Shown here piece after piece: positions 16,231 through 24,026 of a DNA stretch of 64,000 nucleotides. The translations under genes and the position numbers were made by a program. Location of the stretch: assembly GCA_964641965.1 (NCBI GenBank), contig CAZXLD010000021.1, forward strand, positions 14,311 to 78,310. The letters are read 5' to 3'. The notes under the pieces are model-generated. The model worked only from the letters and a program-made list of their open reading frames with translations, was not told the DNA's origin and did not search any database. How positions within the stretch are numbered: position 1 is the stretch's first letter; each line of letters begins with the position of its first letter. Source of the stretch: JAJDFU01 sp964641965 (GTDB lineage Bacteria; Bacteroidota; Bacteroidia; Chitinophagales; Saprospiraceae).

Positions 16231-17565
16231 ATGCTCAACCTGGAAACCTTTATGCAGGAAATTGAATCCCGCAACCCTGGTGAAATTGAATTTCATCAAG
16301 CGGTTCGGGAAGTCGTTCGGGATCTGATCCCATTTATCAATGGGAATCAGGAAATGCTGGATGCACGCATTCTGGACCGAATCACAGAACCTGACCGGAT
16401 CATAACTTTTCGAATTACGTGGGAGAACGACCAAGGAGGCGTGGAGATTAACCGTGGTTTCCGGGTTCAGTTCAGCAAGTCCATTGGCCCTTACAAAGGA
16501 GGACTGCGTTTTGATCCCTCAGTCAACCAAAGTATTTTAAAGTTCTTGGCTTTTGAACAAACCTTTAAGAATAGCCTGACTACCCTTCCCATGGGTAGTG
16601 GCAAGGGAGGATCGGATTTTAATCCCAAAGGAAAATCCAACCGGGAGGTCATGCGGTTCTGCCAGGCATTTATGTCCGAATTATACCGTCATATTGGGGC
16701 TAGTGTAGACGTTCCGGCCGGAGATATCGGCGTAGGGGCTCGTGAAATTGGTTACTTATATGGCCAATACATGCGCATCAGCAATCAGGTGACCGGAACC
16801 TTGACCGGTAAAAGTCTCAACTACGGCGGAAGTCCGATTCGCACCGAAGCAACCGGTTATGGAGCTGTCTATATGGCTCAGGAAGCCTTAAATCATATTG
16901 AACAAGAAATTGAGGGAAAAACGTGTATCCTTTCCGGTTCGGGCAACGTGGCCCTTTATGCCATGGAAAAGCTGGTGCAATTAGGAGCTAAAGTCATTAC
17001 GCTTTCGGAACGTGATGGCTTTCTCCACTATCCGGCTGGTTTTACCCGTGAACATGTGGATTATCTAATCGACCTAAAAACGGGTAAACGCCAAGGGCTT
17101 CAAAATTTCACAACATCTTATGGGGGCTCTTATTTCCTCAAACAAAAGCCATGGAACGTGCCTGCTGATCTGGCATTCCCTTGCGCCACTCAAAATGAGA
17201 TTGCACATGAAAACGCGCTGGATCTCATAAAAAACAAGGTTCAACTGATCTCGGAGGGAGCCAATATGCCCACTACAGCACCTGCCATTGACGCCCTGCA
17301 TGAAGCCGGCATCCTATTCCTGCCAGGTAAAGCCGCCAATGCTGGAGGAGTTGCAATTTCGGGAATGGAAATGTCGCAAAATGCGATGCATTACACCTTG
17401 GGCAGGGAACGACTTGATGCGGAATTGCATGCTATTATGAAAAAGATTCATCAGACTTGTGTCCAATATGGGCAAGGTGATTCCGGAGTCAACTACCAAA
17501 AAGGAGCCAATATTGGTGGATTTGTAAAAGTGGCAGAGGCGATGCTCTCGCAAGGACTGATCTAA
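16231..17565 (+). CDS. gdhA: NADP-specific glutamate dehydrogenase
   Basis: A complete 444-residue hexameric-type glutamate dehydrogenase that aminates 2-oxoglutarate for ammonium assimilation. The N-terminal substrate domain carries the FRVQFSKSIGPYKGGLRFDPSVN block and the catalytic-lysine motif LPMGSGKGGSDFNPKGKS. The Rossmann domain starts near GKTCILSGSGNVALYAMEKL. The C-terminal part includes EGANMPTTAPAID and AANAGGVAISGMEMSQNA. Length matches GdhA of E. coli and Bacteroides, favouring NADP use. Confidence 0.96.
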   Translation: MLNLETFMQEIESRNPGEIEFHQAVREVVRDLIPFINGNQEMLDARILDRITEPDRIITFRITWENDQGGVEINRGFRVQFSKSIGPYKGGLRFDPSVNQSILKFLAFEQTFKNSLTTLPMGSGKGGSDFNPKGKSNREVMRFCQAFMSELYRHIGASVDVPAGDIGVGAREIGYLYGQYMRISNQVTGTLTGKSLNYGGSPIRTEATGYGAVYMAQEALNHIEQEIEGKTCILSGSGNVALYAMEKLVQLGAKVITLSERDGFLHYPAGFTREHVDYLIDLKTGKRQGLQNFTTSYGGSYFLKQKPWNVPADLAFPCATQNEIAHENALDLIKNKVQLISEGANMPTTAPAIDALHEAGILFLPGKAANAGGVAISGMEMSQNAMHYTLGRERLDAELHAIMKKIHQTCVQYGQGDSGVNYQKGANIGGFVKVAEAMLSQGLI

Positions 17566-17633
17566 ATTCACGTTTGAAAACGCTTGAGATCAATATGCTA
17601 TACTGTACCACTGCATGTTAAATAACCAACACT

Positions 17634-18548
17634 GTGAAAGAAAGCACTGAAATCTTGTCGGAAGAGCTCGCTCAATTTAAAGCACCGGTTGATGGCACTT
17701 TTAATTTGAATACCTTTTCTACTTCCTGGAATGGAGAAGCCCTGTTAAATGGATATGATGGAGATTCAACTAAAAAACGGGCCAAAAAATACCTGAAAGA
17801 CAACCTGAAGGCATTAAGCGATGCACAGGAGTTGCTTTGGGCAAGCAATGTGCGTTCGATGCTCCTGGTTTTTCAGGCAATGGACGCGGGTGGAAAAGAT
17901 AGTACCATCAAGCATGTTATGTCAGGTGTCAATCCGCAAGGTGTGGAGGTCTATAGTTTCAAACGGCCGTCTGCCGAGGAACTGGATCACAATTTCCTTT
18001 GGCGGTATTGGAGGCGCATGCCTGAGCGTGGCCGGATTGGCATTTTTAACCGATCCTACTACGAGGAAGTGCTGGTGGTCAAGGTCCATCCGGAAATCCT
18101 GGAAAACCGGCCCATCCCCTACGGAATTCGGGGTGAAGCTTTTTGGGAAGCCCGGTATCAGGATATTAACAACATGGAACAGCATCTTTGCCGTTCGGGT
18201 ACGGTAATCTTAAAATTCTTCCTGAATGTATCCAAGGAAGAGCAAAAAAATCGGTTCCTGGATCGACTGACCGAAGAAGATAAGCATTGGAAATTTTCTG
18301 AATCTGATGTTCATGAACGACAATATTGGCCGCAGTATATGCAAGCCTTTGAAGAGGCAATACAAGCAACCTCAACTCCCTGGGCTCCCTGGTTTGTAAT
18401 CCCGGCTGACAACAAATGGATCATGCGTGCCCTCGTAGCCAATATTATTACACAGTATATTGAAAGCCTGGACTTATCCTTTCCGGAAGTGACCGAAGAA
18501 AAAAAGATCCGCTTGATGGAGGTCAAACGCCAATTGGAGCAAGAATAA
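17634..18548 (+). CDS. ppk2: Polyphosphate kinase 2 family protein
   Basis: A 304-residue single-domain PPK2 enzyme that uses inorganic polyphosphate to phosphorylate nucleotides. The Walker A-type loop AGGKDS is at residues 85-90, the Walker B region FNRSYYEEV at 138-146, and RIGIFN precedes it. The start codon is GTG. Subclass (NDP or NMP phosphorylation) cannot be fixed here. It follows gdhA by about 70 bp on the same strand and may be cotranscribed; a terminator follows directly. Confidence 0.93.
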   Translation: MKESTEILSEELAQFKAPVDGTFNLNTFSTSWNGEALLNGYDGDSTKKRAKKYLKDNLKALSDAQELLWASNVRSMLLVFQAMDAGGKDSTIKHVMSGVNPQGVEVYSFKRPSAEELDHNFLWRYWRRMPERGRIGIFNRSYYEEVLVVKVHPEILENRPIPYGIRGEAFWEARYQDINNMEQHLCRSGTVILKFFLNVSKEEQKNRFLDRLTEEDKHWKFSESDVHERQYWPQYMQAFEEAIQATSTPWAPWFVIPADNKWIMRALVANIITQYIESLDLSFPEVTEEKKIRLMEVKRQLEQE

Positions 18549-18550
18549 AA

Positions 18551-18579
18551 AATGGTCGCCTTGTACGAAGGCGACCATT
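18551..18579. terminator. Bidirectional terminator
   Basis: AATGGTCGCCTT (18551-18562) and AAGGCGACCATT (18568-18579) form a perfect 12-bp stem with a 5-nt loop. It sits between convergent genes. On the minus strand it is followed by TTTTTATTC, so it can end both transcripts. Confidence 0.88.
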
Positions 18580-18613
18580 CAAACTTGGTTTTTGGAGTCA
18601 GGTCATGGGCTTG

Positions 18614-21600
18614 CTATTTCTCAATGAGCAATCGACCCGTAATGCTATCCGTCCCGTTCACTGCACGGATGGTGTAAAATCCACCTGGCAAACCCTGCAA
18701 ATCAAGGGTATTCACAGAAATACTACCTTGCTTCTGGATAACCATGGATTGGACTCTTCTTCCGGTTTGGTCAAAAATTTCCATATTGAATTCCCCTTCC
18801 GCAAAGCCTTCCAATTGGAGAGTAGCCTGATCCCGAGCAGGATTTGGAAAAATGCGCATGCTCACAGGCACTTCAAACTGGAGTGCAGATCCACTGGAAA
18901 CAGCTTGCAGCGACGCTGATTGGCCTTTTACTACAGAAAATGAAATCGTCCTGGCTATTCCTCTGTCTCCTCTGGCCCGATTCTCGCTGAAAGGAGTGGC
19001 TTTAAGCGTATAGTTTCCGACTTCTAATCTTCGTGCGAAATTCCGATTGTTACCTGGTGTATCCCCAAATAAGAAGTAGGGGAATAGGTTTTCTGTCCGT
19101 CTTAGCTGGATAGGACCATCCAGTTCAAAGCGTACACTTCCCACCTCCTCTGGTTGGGTAAGTGCTTGAATATTCAACCGGAGATTACCTAGTTCGTCCA
19201 GATTGAGAACCGCTCCATCTTCCAGGTTGGCAATGAGGATATCGTCATTGTTTTGACCGGTCAAGCGGAAAACAACTACTTGGTCTTCGTCAAAGGTTCC
19301 CAACCAGAAAGAAGCACCAACATCATTTACACCACCGATGTAATTGAAAGGAGACGCACCGCCTACGAATTCATCAGCACTATCCCAGCGACCGGCTCGT
19401 ACTGCCTGGTCGACTCGAGCCTGGTTTGGAGCCCCCCATTGTACATAGTCTTCCAGATCATCGGGGCTGTCTGATCCAAAAGCTCCACCTTTATTGAAGA
19501 GCGCCAAAGCACCAACTTCCGGAAGTGCAGGTACATTTAAGGTCCCTGAGGTCAGATCGATAGTCACTTCTTCTCCAGGAGACAAGTTTAAATCTCCAAT
19601 CAACTCCGCATAGTCGCTTAGCACATTATATTGGCCAGGCCCCAGGCAGAATTGGTAATCTGAGATGCTTTCAGTGACCTTACCAAAGTTTTTCAAGGTG
19701 ACCCTTTCACCATCTGTATCCAAACTCAAAAGGCGAATAACAGGATCTTCATCAATAGTTGCCTCCCAGAAAGAGGCACCCACATCATTTGCCCCTCCTA
19801 CATAATTAAAGGGCGTATCCCCAACTATAAAACGATCTGCGCTATCCCACCGATCCGCTCTGACCGCCTGATCGACTCGAGCCTGGTTTGAAGCTCCCCA
19901 CTGAACAAAATCTTCCAGATCCAATGGGTTATCCGAACCAAAGGCTCCACCCTTATTGAATAAAGCTAAAGCACCTACTTCCGGAAGCGCAGGTACATTT
20001 AAGGTCCCTGAGGTCAGATCGATAGTCACTTCCTCGCCCGGTGACAAGTTTAAATCTCCGATCAGATCCGCATAGTCGCTCAGCACATTGTATTGGCCAG
20101 GCCCCAGGCAGAATTGGTAAGCTGAAATATCCTCTTCTACCGGACCAAAATTTTTGAGTGTGACTGTTTCCCCCTCTGTATCCAGGCTTAGAAGCCTGAT
20201 AATGGGGTCAGCTACTTCAAAATTAACCGTTAGACTAGCACCTTCACCTTCCGCCGTAAAAGGAGTGGCTTTAATGGTATAAGACCCGACAGGCAATTCA
20301 CGTGCATTATTTTCCCCATTATTCGGGTTATCACCAAAAATGAAATATGGATTGACACGCTCAACCGCAGTCCTTCTGAGCGGCCCGTCCAACTCCAATC
20401 GCACCCTGCGCACAACAGCAGGATTCGTTAGTGCCTGAATATTTACAGCCACATTGCCAGTTTCGCTAATATCGATAACTGCACCCTCCTGCAGATTTTC
20501 AACAATAATAGCAGCATTGCTCCGGCCATTCACTTGGAAAGCTTCCACCAAGGCACCTTCTACACTTCCTTCCCAGAAGGCAGCTCCAACATCAGCAGCT
20601 CCACCGATGTAGGTGAATGGCGAAACTCCGTCTACAAAGCTATCCGCTGCATCCCAGCGACCAGCTGTTACTGCCTGACCGGCACGGGTTGGTTCGGTAA
20701 CTCCGCCCCAACTGACAAAATCCAGCAGGATCTCCGGATCAGTAGAGCCAAAGTTGGCTTCGGTAAACAAGGCCATTTCGGCATTCTCATCCAGATCCGT
20801 GATCGGATTGAAACCACCGGACTGACCATCCGGGCTGATGTCCAAGACAATGCTTTCGTTTGGATCCAGAATTAAATCCGCGCCTTCGGTCACAATAGCT
20901 ACCGAGCTGGCATTGCCGATTTGATCGTAAGCCGGGCGCTTGCACAACCAGAACGATGAAATATCCTGGCTGGCATCGCCAAAGTTCTGCAGCGTTACGT
21001 AGTTGGTTTCCACATCCACAAAGACAATACGCACGATTGCTTCGCCGGCTGCTCCCCCTTCCCAGAAGGCAGCTCCAACGTCAGCAGCTCCACCGATGTA
21101 GGTGAATGGCGAAACTCCGTCTACAAAGCTATCCGCTGCATCCCAGCGACCAGCTGTTACTGCCTGACCGGCACGGGTTGGTTCGGTAACTCCGCCCCAA
21201 CTGACAAAATCCAGCAGGATCTCCGGATCAGTAGAGCCAAAGTTGGCTTCGGTAAACAAGGCCATTTCGGCATTCTCATCCAGATCCGTGATCGGATTGA
21301 AACCACCGGACTGACCATCCGGGCTGATGTCCAAGACAATGCTTTCGTTTGGATCCAGAATTAAATCCGCGCCTTCGGTCACAATAGCTACCGAGCTGGC
21401 ATTGCCGATTTGATCGTAAGCCGGGCGCTTGCACAACCAGAACGATGAAATATCCTGGCTGGCATCGCCAAAGTTCTGCAGCGTTACATAGTTGGTTTCC
21501 ACATCCACAAAGGCAATCCGCACGATTGCTTCGCCGGCTGCTCCCCCTTCCCAGAAGGCAGCTCCAATATCAGCAGCTCCGCCGATGTAATCAAACGGCT

Positions 21601-22501
21601 CACTACCAGGAATAAAACTTTCAGCAGCATCCCAACGGCCGGCTGCTACTGCATTTTCTACCCGAAATCCATTCGGAGCACCCCATTGGGCAAAATCGCG
21701 AGTTACAAATGGGTTTTGATTGTTAAACCCTAAAACATTGCTGGCAAATAGAAAAATAGAACCTTCTCCATCTACCACACCACCAGAGGTCAAAACCCTT
21801 ACTCGAACCTCTTCATCCGGAGCAAGTACCAAATCGCCTTCCAGTATTTCAACTTCGTTTGGATTCCCCAATTGTGGGTAAATACCGGCAAGGGTACAAA
21901 AGAAATAATTGCTTAGATCTCGTTCGACATTGTCAAAGTTTTTCAAAACAACTTCGTCTGCTTCAGGAGTAACTTGGAGCAGTCGAATCGCGGTATCATC
22001 CACCCAGAACGAAGCGCCTACAGCGTCCGCTCCGCCCACAAAATTGTAAGGGGTCTGACCGGCAATGAAATTGTCTGCGTTATCCCACCTACCGGCTTCC
22101 ACAGCCTGGCCAACACGGGACTGATTTGCAGCGCCCCATTGCACATAATCAACCAGATCATCTGGACTGTTAGACCCAAAAGCCCCTCCTTTATTGAAAA
22201 GGGCTAAGGCGCCATTGGCGTCCGGAAGCGCGGTCACGCCGCCAGACCCGGAGGTAACAGTTATGGTTACCGATTCCTCAGCATCCAGGGTCAGATTGCC
22301 GTCCAAAACTGAATAATCGCCTAAGGCATTGTATTGCCCCGGCCCTAAGCAGAATTGATACCCGGAGATATCCTCAGTAGCCGTTCCAAAGTTTTTCAGT
22401 GTGACTTGTTCCGAATTGGTATTAACGGTTACCAGCCGAACCTGTCCATGTCCCCAACTAGCTGCACATAGCAACCACAAGAGGAATAAAAGTTTTTTCA
22501 T
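18614..22501 (-). CDS. Giant lamin-tail-repeat T9SS surface protein
   Basis: A 1295-residue secreted protein. The start at 22501 gives a clean signal peptide (MKKLLFLLWLLCAASWGHGQ); the longer frame from 22573 was rejected. It contains six lamin-tail-like (LTD) domains of about 160 residues, each starting with a phrase such as VTLKNFG..DIS.Y.FC and ending with AGRWDSADxFxxGxxPFxYxGG followed by GAxFW. After domains four and six come two copies of a beta domain ending in a VRRVRLELDGP / FGDxP / GSYTIKATPF pattern. The last 80 residues are a T9SS sorting domain (RIFPNPARDQATLQLEG). Repeats 3 and 4 are almost identical in DNA. It is probably a cell-surface or extracellular binding protein; ligand unknown. 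Confidence 0.9.
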   Translation of the reverse strand: MKKLLFLLWLLCAASWGHGQVRLVTVNTNSEQVTLKNFGTATEDISGYQFCLGPGQYNALGDYSVLDGNLTLDAEESVTITVTSGSGGVTALPDANGALALFNKGGAFGSNSPDDLVDYVQWGAANQSRVGQAVEAGRWDNADNFIAGQTPYNFVGGADAVGASFWVDDTAIRLLQVTPEADEVVLKNFDNVERDLSNYFFCTLAGIYPQLGNPNEVEILEGDLVLAPDEEVRVRVLTSGGVVDGEGSIFLFASNVLGFNNQNPFVTRDFAQWGAPNGFRVENAVAAGRWDAAESFIPGSEPFDYIGGAADIGAAFWEGGAAGEAIVRIAFVDVETNYVTLQNFGDASQDISSFWLCKRPAYDQIGNASSVAIVTEGADLILDPNESIVLDISPDGQSGGFNPITDLDENAEMALFTEANFGSTDPEILLDFVSWGGVTEPTRAGQAVTAGRWDAADSFVDGVSPFTYIGGAADVGAAFWEGGAAGEAIVRIVFVDVETNYVTLQNFGDASQDISSFWLCKRPAYDQIGNASSVAIVTEGADLILDPNESIVLDISPDGQSGGFNPITDLDENAEMALFTEANFGSTDPEILLDFVSWGGVTEPTRAGQAVTAGRWDAADSFVDGVSPFTYIGGAADVGAAFWEGSVEGALVEAFQVNGRSNAAIIVENLQEGAVIDISETGNVAVNIQALTNPAVVRRVRLELDGPLRRTAVERVNPYFIFGDNPNNGENNARELPVGSYTIKATPFTAEGEGASLTVNFEVADPIIRLLSLDTEGETVTLKNFGPVEEDISAYQFCLGPGQYNVLSDYADLIGDLNLSPGEEVTIDLTSGTLNVPALPEVGALALFNKGGAFGSDNPLDLEDFVQWGASNQARVDQAVRADRWDSADRFIVGDTPFNYVGGANDVGASFWEATIDEDPVIRLLSLDTDGERVTLKNFGKVTESISDYQFCLGPGQYNVLSDYAELIGDLNLSPGEEVTIDLTSGTLNVPALPEVGALALFNKGGAFGSDSPDDLEDYVQWGAPNQARVDQAVRAGRWDSADEFVGGASPFNYIGGVNDVGASFWLGTFDEDQVVVFRLTGQNNDDILIANLEDGAVLNLDELGNLRLNIQALTQPEEVGSVRFELDGPIQLRRTENLFPYFLFGDTPGNNRNFARRLEVGNYTLKATPFSENRARGDRGIARTISFSVVKGQSASLQAVSSGSALQFEVPVSMRIFPNPARDQATLQLEGFAEGEFNMEIFDQTGRRVQSMVIQKQGSISVNTLDLQGLPGGFYTIRAVNGTDSITGRLLIEK
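20581..21558 (-). repeat. Recent 489-bp in-frame tandem duplication
   Basis: Segments 20581-21069 and 21070-21558 are aligned copies of one 489-bp unit (163 codons, one LTD domain). By eye I count about four substitutions, for example at the ATC/GTC near 20590 and three near the far end, so identity is about 99 percent. The similarity stops shortly after 21558, where a related but older domain begins. The phase of the unit is arbitrary. Confidence 0.9.
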
Positions 22502-22507
22502 GATTAG

Positions 22508-22546
22508 AAATTGAGTGGTAAGTAAAAAAGTTACGCCACTCAATTT
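22508..22546 (-). promoter_or_regulatory. 11-bp inverted repeat in leader of the LTD-repeat gene
   Basis: AAATTGAGTGG (22508-22518) and CCACTCAATTT (22536-22546) are perfect reverse complements around a 17-nt loop. On the coding (minus) strand the hairpin ends 6 nt before the ATG at 22501, so it would fold over the ribosome entry site. A protein operator is also possible. Confidence 0.5.
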
Positions 22547-22591
22547 GCCGGGAATTAAGCCCCAGCGAACCACACTTTTTTAGGAATCCAC

Positions 22592-22611
22592 AAAAATCCC
22601 CAATTATGGGG
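22592..22611 (-). terminator. Weak terminator after the cold-shock gene
   Basis: On the minus strand CCCCA-TAAT-TGGGG is followed by ATTTTTG. The stem is only 5 bp, so the call is tentative. It lies about 55 bp after the cold-shock gene stop. Confidence 0.35.
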
Positions 22612-22666
22612 AGGTGCTACTCAAGGGCGAGTAGTATACTCCAAAGAGCAGTTCCAAATCTGAAAA

Positions 22667-23101
22667 TCAGGAAAGAATACGTACGGCAAGTGCTACAGGA
22701 CCTTTTGGTCCATCTCCTATGTTAAAGGTAACTTTATCATTTTCCTGGACTTCCTCTTCCAGATCGTTGATATGCACAAAGTAACTGTCTTGACTTTGGC
22801 TATCATCGATAAATCCATATCCCTTTTCCGAATTGAAAAAGCGGACGGTACCAGTACTCTGAAACTTGGATTGATCTGATTTCTCCTGAGGAGGGATTCC
22901 AAGGACAATATCCTCGGCCTTAAACTTTTTCTTTTTGGCGGGGTCAGGAGGGGTTTCCGTGAAATTCCCGTTTTCGTCTAGGTATAGAAATTCAACCGGT
23001 TTTTTCCCATCAAGCTTTTTTTGCTCGCGACGCTGTTCTTTTTCAAGCCGCTTTTTTCGCTTTTTCTTCGCTCTTTCTTTTTTGTTATAACTATCTCCCA
23101 T
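22667..23101 (-). CDS. Cold-shock domain protein with basic N-terminal extension
   Basis: A 144-residue protein; the start at 23101 gives MGDSYNKKERAKKKRKK, the usual N terminus of this Bacteroidota family, rather than the longer frame from 23146. Residues 1-75 form a lysine-rich, highly charged extension. The C-terminal 65 residues form a cold-shock (OB-fold) domain with RNP1-like GTVRFFNSEKGYGFI and RNP2-like DSYFVHINDL. It presumably binds RNA, perhaps as a chaperone, and the basic tail may add non-specific affinity or ribosome binding (inference). Confidence 0.9.
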   Translation of the reverse strand: MGDSYNKKERAKKKRKKRLEKEQRREQKKLDGKKPVEFLYLDENGNFTETPPDPAKKKKFKAEDIVLGIPPQEKSDQSKFQSTGTVRFFNSEKGYGFIDDSQSQDSYFVHINDLEEEVQENDKVTFNIGDGPKGPVALAVRILS

Positions 23102-23234
23102 GTTATGGCATTGGTGAAAAAATAGAACGCCAACAATCAGAGACAATAAGGTAATTTTTTGAAAATCAACAAATTAGAATAGATCGATTTACAGCGTTTC
23201 CGAAAGTACGAAAAATACGCGGGTTTCAATAAAT

Positions 23235-23723
23235 CTAGTCAGATAACCCTCCGGGTTGGTTCTTGCTTTTTCGATTTGGGGAAAACATGAAACTGGAAAC
23301 AGGCCGGATATCCGGCGCCACCCAGCTCAGGCGAGCCTCCCTTGAAAACAACAACTGTTTGGTGTAAAAATGCAATGGATACCGTTTCGATCCTTCGGGC
23401 GCTCTGGTGAAAAGGAAGCATATTTCGGGAAGGGAATGGTCAGGATACCGATAGTAGAACTGAAAAGCGATCTGTAACCAGAATCGAGTCAAGGTTTCAT
23501 GGTATCCGGAATGGGCAGTGTTTTTGGTGCCAACTGATTCATTATACCTGATTATATGGTGCTTAATTCTTTGTAATGCGACGGCAGGTGTATAGCGGCC
23601 TGCGTACCATAGCGCGACCTTTAGGTGCGCTTCGTGGGTCCATGTTGATTTGGGTAGCGTTCTTTCCTCAAAAGCGCGGACAGTCTGACCTAAATGCTCT
23701 AAGGTTACTGGAAAAAAGGACAT
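23235..23723 (-). CDS. Conserved hypothetical protein (WTHEAHL family)
   Basis: A 162-residue protein with no signal peptide or membrane segment. The N-terminal half has the pattern FEERTLPKSTWTHEAHLKVALWY, then IRYNESVGTKNTAHSGYHETLTRFW. I recognise this pattern from many unrelated bacterial genomes as an uncharacterised family, but cannot name a function. The conserved His/Glu residues (in HEAH and GYHET) could form a metal site or be structural. It is a single gene on the minus strand. Confidence 0.75.
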   Translation of the reverse strand: MSFFPVTLEHLGQTVRAFEERTLPKSTWTHEAHLKVALWYAGRYTPAVALQRIKHHIIRYNESVGTKNTAHSGYHETLTRFWLQIAFQFYYRYPDHSLPEICFLFTRAPEGSKRYPLHFYTKQLLFSREARLSWVAPDIRPVSSFMFSPNRKSKNQPGGLSD

Positions 23724-23754
23724 GAGTATTAGTTAATATGAAAGCGATTTATTA

Positions 23755-23892
23755 ATGCTTGATCACCCGTTCAATACCGGAGCACTAAGAAAGGAGTTCA
23801 AGTATAATCGAGTCCACAATTGGCTGAAAAAGAAGTATAAAATCCAGCATGAATACAAACAGCATCGCAAAAGCCAAGCCTATAATATGTAG
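23755..23892 (+). CDS. Short basic reading frame, possible small protein or remnant
   Basis: An ATG at 23755 opens a 45-codon frame ending at TAG 23890-23892. The product is strongly basic and aromatic (EFKYNRVHNWLKKKYKIQHE and on), unlike random translation, but I cannot place it in a family. It ends 135 bp before the chosen start of the GH3 gene. It may be a true small protein, the residue of a decayed DNA-binding or transposase domain, or chance. Confidence 0.25.
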   Translation: MLDHPFNTGALRKEFKYNRVHNWLKKKYKIQHEYKQHRKSQAYNM

Positions 23893-24026
23893 AGGTGTAT
23901 TCAACTATTACCCCCAATTACAATAGGATAAACCTCGTTCCTGCCCGAGTTGAGAATCGAAATATGGTACAGGTCCCTTTCACCACCATTAAAGCGAGTT
24001 TCCTATCTTTCCGCAAATCCAGTGTC

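Noticed and set aside
20668..21339. Two identical 60-codon minus-strand frames at 20668-20850 and 21157-21339
   Set aside because: They are out-of-frame shadows of the two copies of the 489-bp duplicated LTD domain, hence identical.
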